7,509 bases of DNA, taken from contig JAUYFR010000081.1 in the NCBI GenBank assembly GCA_030690855.1, positions 1 to 7,509 on the forward strand, given 5' to 3'. Source of the DNA: Gallionellaceae bacterium (GTDB lineage Bacteria; Pseudomonadota; Gammaproteobacteria; Burkholderiales; Gallionellaceae). The position numbers and the translations under genes were made by a program. Positions 5,813-7,509 of this stretch are shown here, piece after piece. Each line of letters opens with the position of its first letter. Within the stretch, counting starts at the first letter, position 1. The notes below the pieces were generated by a model. The model made no database searches. It worked only from the letters and a program-made list of their open reading frames with translations, and was not told the DNA's origin.

Positions 5813-7507
5813 ATGATTTCTTGCCTAGTTATCCATCTAACTCGCAACCCTCAAGGCACGCCGATCGGCACGGAAAGTGTCGTCAGCAGTGATGTGCTCG
5901 ATATTGGCCGTGGCGCCGCATGCAAAATTCATCTACCTGACCATCAAGTTTATTTACATCACGCCACGATCAAGCGCGGCGATGACGGTAATGTTTATTT
6001 AGTTTGCAATTCAGGAGTTGAGGTAAGAATCAATGGCACAATGATGCACACCTCCCTGCTTAGTGAGGGTACGCACATTGAACTCGGTCCTTATGAGATT
6101 ATTGTTTTACCTGCCACTCAAGGATGCGACCTTGCCATTTCGGTTGAAATGCTTGAGCAGCATCAGATGGATCGCGCGCGCATTAGTGAACTACACAAAC
6201 GTTCGCCATTAACTATCGCTGCACTCGGTTTTAGTAAACGCAAAATCAGCATTATTTTTGCGCTGATCTTTTTACTTCTATTTTTAGTGATTCCGCTGCT
6301 GCCAAAGTTTTCTTCCAGCATTGATAACTGGCAAGCTAAATTGCCGATCACCATGACCGACACATGGCAACCTGGCGAGCTATCCGAGGGACATGATGTA
6401 TTTGGCTCGAAGTGCTCGGTATGTCATCGCCAACCCTTCAAAGCGGTTAGTAGCGATGTGTGCCTTGAGTGCCACGGCAACATACCCAGCCACTTTAAGG
6501 CTGAAAAAACGCATGCCAAAGATACAAAAAAGATGAACTGCACCTCGTGTCATATTGATCACAATGGCAAGTTTGGATTAGTTTTGCATGATTCTTCACG
6601 TTGTAAGGGTTGCCACGCTAATCTCAAAAAGCAAAAGCCCGACACCGCCCGAAGTGATGTTGCCAATTTTAAATCGGCGCATCCTAGTTTTCGCGTTACC
6701 TTGCCTAATGCAGAAGACGCTACCGAACCATTGCGTCCCTTGCTAAAAAACAAAGCGGCTCTAGTCGAACAAAATGGCCTAAAATTTTCACATCTAGCCC
6801 ATTTAAATCCGAAAGGGATTTCAAGCAATAAGGGGCAAATGGTTATGGTCTGCGAGGACTGCCATCGACGCAATTCTTCTAGCAAGAATTTTACCCCTCT
6901 CTCAATGCAACGTGATTGCCAGCAATCAGGCTGCCATAAAGTCAGATATCGTGACCCGATGGTTGGCGTTGTGCCGCACGGCACCGTCGGTGAAATTGAA
7001 CACACCGTTCACCAATTTTTCTTGAGTCAAATTTCAAGTTCAGGAACGATTCCCAAAGAGGAGTGTGGTGACATAAAAGGCAATAATGTTCAACGCTCAC
7101 TTGCTTGCGTAAATCGCCTAACGTTTAATTTACTTAAAATTTCATTGTTTAGAAAAACCATGAGTTGCGGTGAGTGTCATGAAATTACCGGCCATGATTC
7201 TGAGGATATGAAGTGGAAATTTGCCCCCTTAAAAATTAACCGTGACTGGTTTCCCTTATCTAAATTTTCGCACAGCAAACACACCGTCACACCATGCGAA
7301 AAATGCCATGACAAAGCCAATTCCAAACTCAGCACAGACATTTCCATGCCTGATATCGACAGGTGTCGAGAATGTCATGTTGGGGATAAAAGTGTTGACC
7401 ACAAAGTCGCGAGCCGTTGTGACTCTTGCCATCAGTTTCATGATGGATTGAGTTACCCTTTAAAAGCAGGCGTCAAGCCAACTCACGTTGACCCAACCAA
7501 AAAATAA
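5813..7507 (+). CDS. FHA domain - membrane anchor - periplasmic multihaem (about 10 haem) cytochrome c
   Basis: 564 aa from the ATG at 5813, four bases after the preceding stop. The frame is open to a GTG at 5774, but the FHA fold begins right at MISCLVIHLT, so the shorter form is preferred; no good Shine-Dalgarno is seen, suggesting translational coupling. Residues about 28-100 form an FHA domain: G32-R33, H50 and N74-G75 are at the expected places, but the usual Ser of the SxxH motif is Tyr (Y47). A single helix at about 144-165, preceded by SKRK, gives N-in/C-out topology. The periplasmic part has nine CXXCH motifs (starting at C201, C217, C243, C264, C347, C452, C495, C518, C536) and one CX4CH (C369-H375), hence up to ten covalent haems, plus many free histidines for the second axial ligand. 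The pattern recalls cytochrome c3/multihaem families. It should need the Ccm or equivalent maturation system, not present here. Predicted periplasmic end of the electron wire; it could pass electrons to or from soluble cytochromes or extracellular partners. Confidence 0.9.
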   Translation: MISCLVIHLTRNPQGTPIGTESVVSSDVLDIGRGAACKIHLPDHQVYLHHATIKRGDDGNVYLVCNSGVEVRINGTMMHTSLLSEGTHIELGPYEIIVLPATQGCDLAISVEMLEQHQMDRARISELHKRSPLTIAALGFSKRKISIIFALIFLLLFLVIPLLPKFSSSIDNWQAKLPITMTDTWQPGELSEGHDVFGSKCSVCHRQPFKAVSSDVCLECHGNIPSHFKAEKTHAKDTKKMNCTSCHIDHNGKFGLVLHDSSRCKGCHANLKKQKPDTARSDVANFKSAHPSFRVTLPNAEDATEPLRPLLKNKAALVEQNGLKFSHLAHLNPKGISSNKGQMVMVCEDCHRRNSSSKNFTPLSMQRDCQQSGCHKVRYRDPMVGVVPHGTVGEIEHTVHQFFLSQISSSGTIPKEECGDIKGNNVQRSLACVNRLTFNLLKISLFRKTMSCGECHEITGHDSEDMKWKFAPLKINRDWFPLSKFSHSKHTVTPCEKCHDKANSKLSTDISMPDIDRCRECHVGDKSVDHKVASRCDSCHQFHDGLSYPLKAGVKPTHVDPTKK

Positions 7508-7509
7508 CT

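Noticed and set aside
6559..7005. Minus-strand open frame of 148 codons inside the cytochrome gene
   Set aside because: It lies antisense to the haem-motif region, has no recognisable domain or ribosome binding site, and is rich in residues produced by the complement of CXXCH codons.
7064..7114. Long-spaced CXnCH haem motif (C418 to C432)
   Set aside because: The second cysteine is followed by Val, Asn, Arg with no histidine, so it does not fit any known haem-binding variant.
1..7509. CRISPR array, insertion sequence or toxin-antitoxin pair
   Set aside because: No regularly spaced repeats, transposase motifs, terminal inverted repeats or small paired genes were found on either strand.

Overview
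The window suggests a beta- or gammaproteobacterium-like organism of moderate GC. This is inference only, drawn from codon use, the style of the RecQ-type helicase and the multihaem cytochrome biology. No rRNA or intact tRNA is present to place it more precisely.

Layout. Positions 121-1863 (minus strand) hold a RecQ-family helicase. Its helicase motifs are intact, its zinc cysteines are absent, and it stops just where related proteins continue into a phosphoribosyltransferase-like domain. A 552-base gap (1864-2415) separates it from a divergent plus-strand operon. The gap has no convincing protein gene but is dense in small signals: an inverted repeat in the helicase leader, a 14-bp perfect palindrome, degenerate tRNA-like fragments, a TATAAT box followed by a short segment ending in a clear intrinsic terminator, and a candidate sigma70 promoter surrounded by three palindromes.

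The rest (2416-7507) is a tight three-gene operon with intergenic distances of 24 and 4 bases. It encodes what looks like one electron-transfer complex crossing the inner membrane. The first product (797 aa) is a cytoplasmic fusion of a thioredoxin-reductase-like FAD/NAD(P) flavoprotein without a redox CxxC, two tandem cyclic-nucleotide-binding domains, and a ferredoxin with 16 cysteines arranged for four [4Fe-4S] clusters. The second (324 aa) is a five-helix membrane protein with two His-x13-His pairs, as expected for a di-haem cytochrome b. The third (564 aa from the preferred start) has a cytoplasmic FHA domain, one membrane helix and a periplasmic region with nine CXXCH motifs and one CX4CH motif.

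Taken together, the operon predicts a wire running NAD(P)H - FAD - 4x[4Fe-4S] - haem b - about ten haems c, or the reverse. It has a cyclic-nucleotide sensor built into the cytoplasmic arm and a phosphopeptide-type (FHA) module on the cytochrome. The physiological donor or acceptor and the direction of flow cannot be read from the sequence. This operon is the most likely place for an undescribed system in the window.
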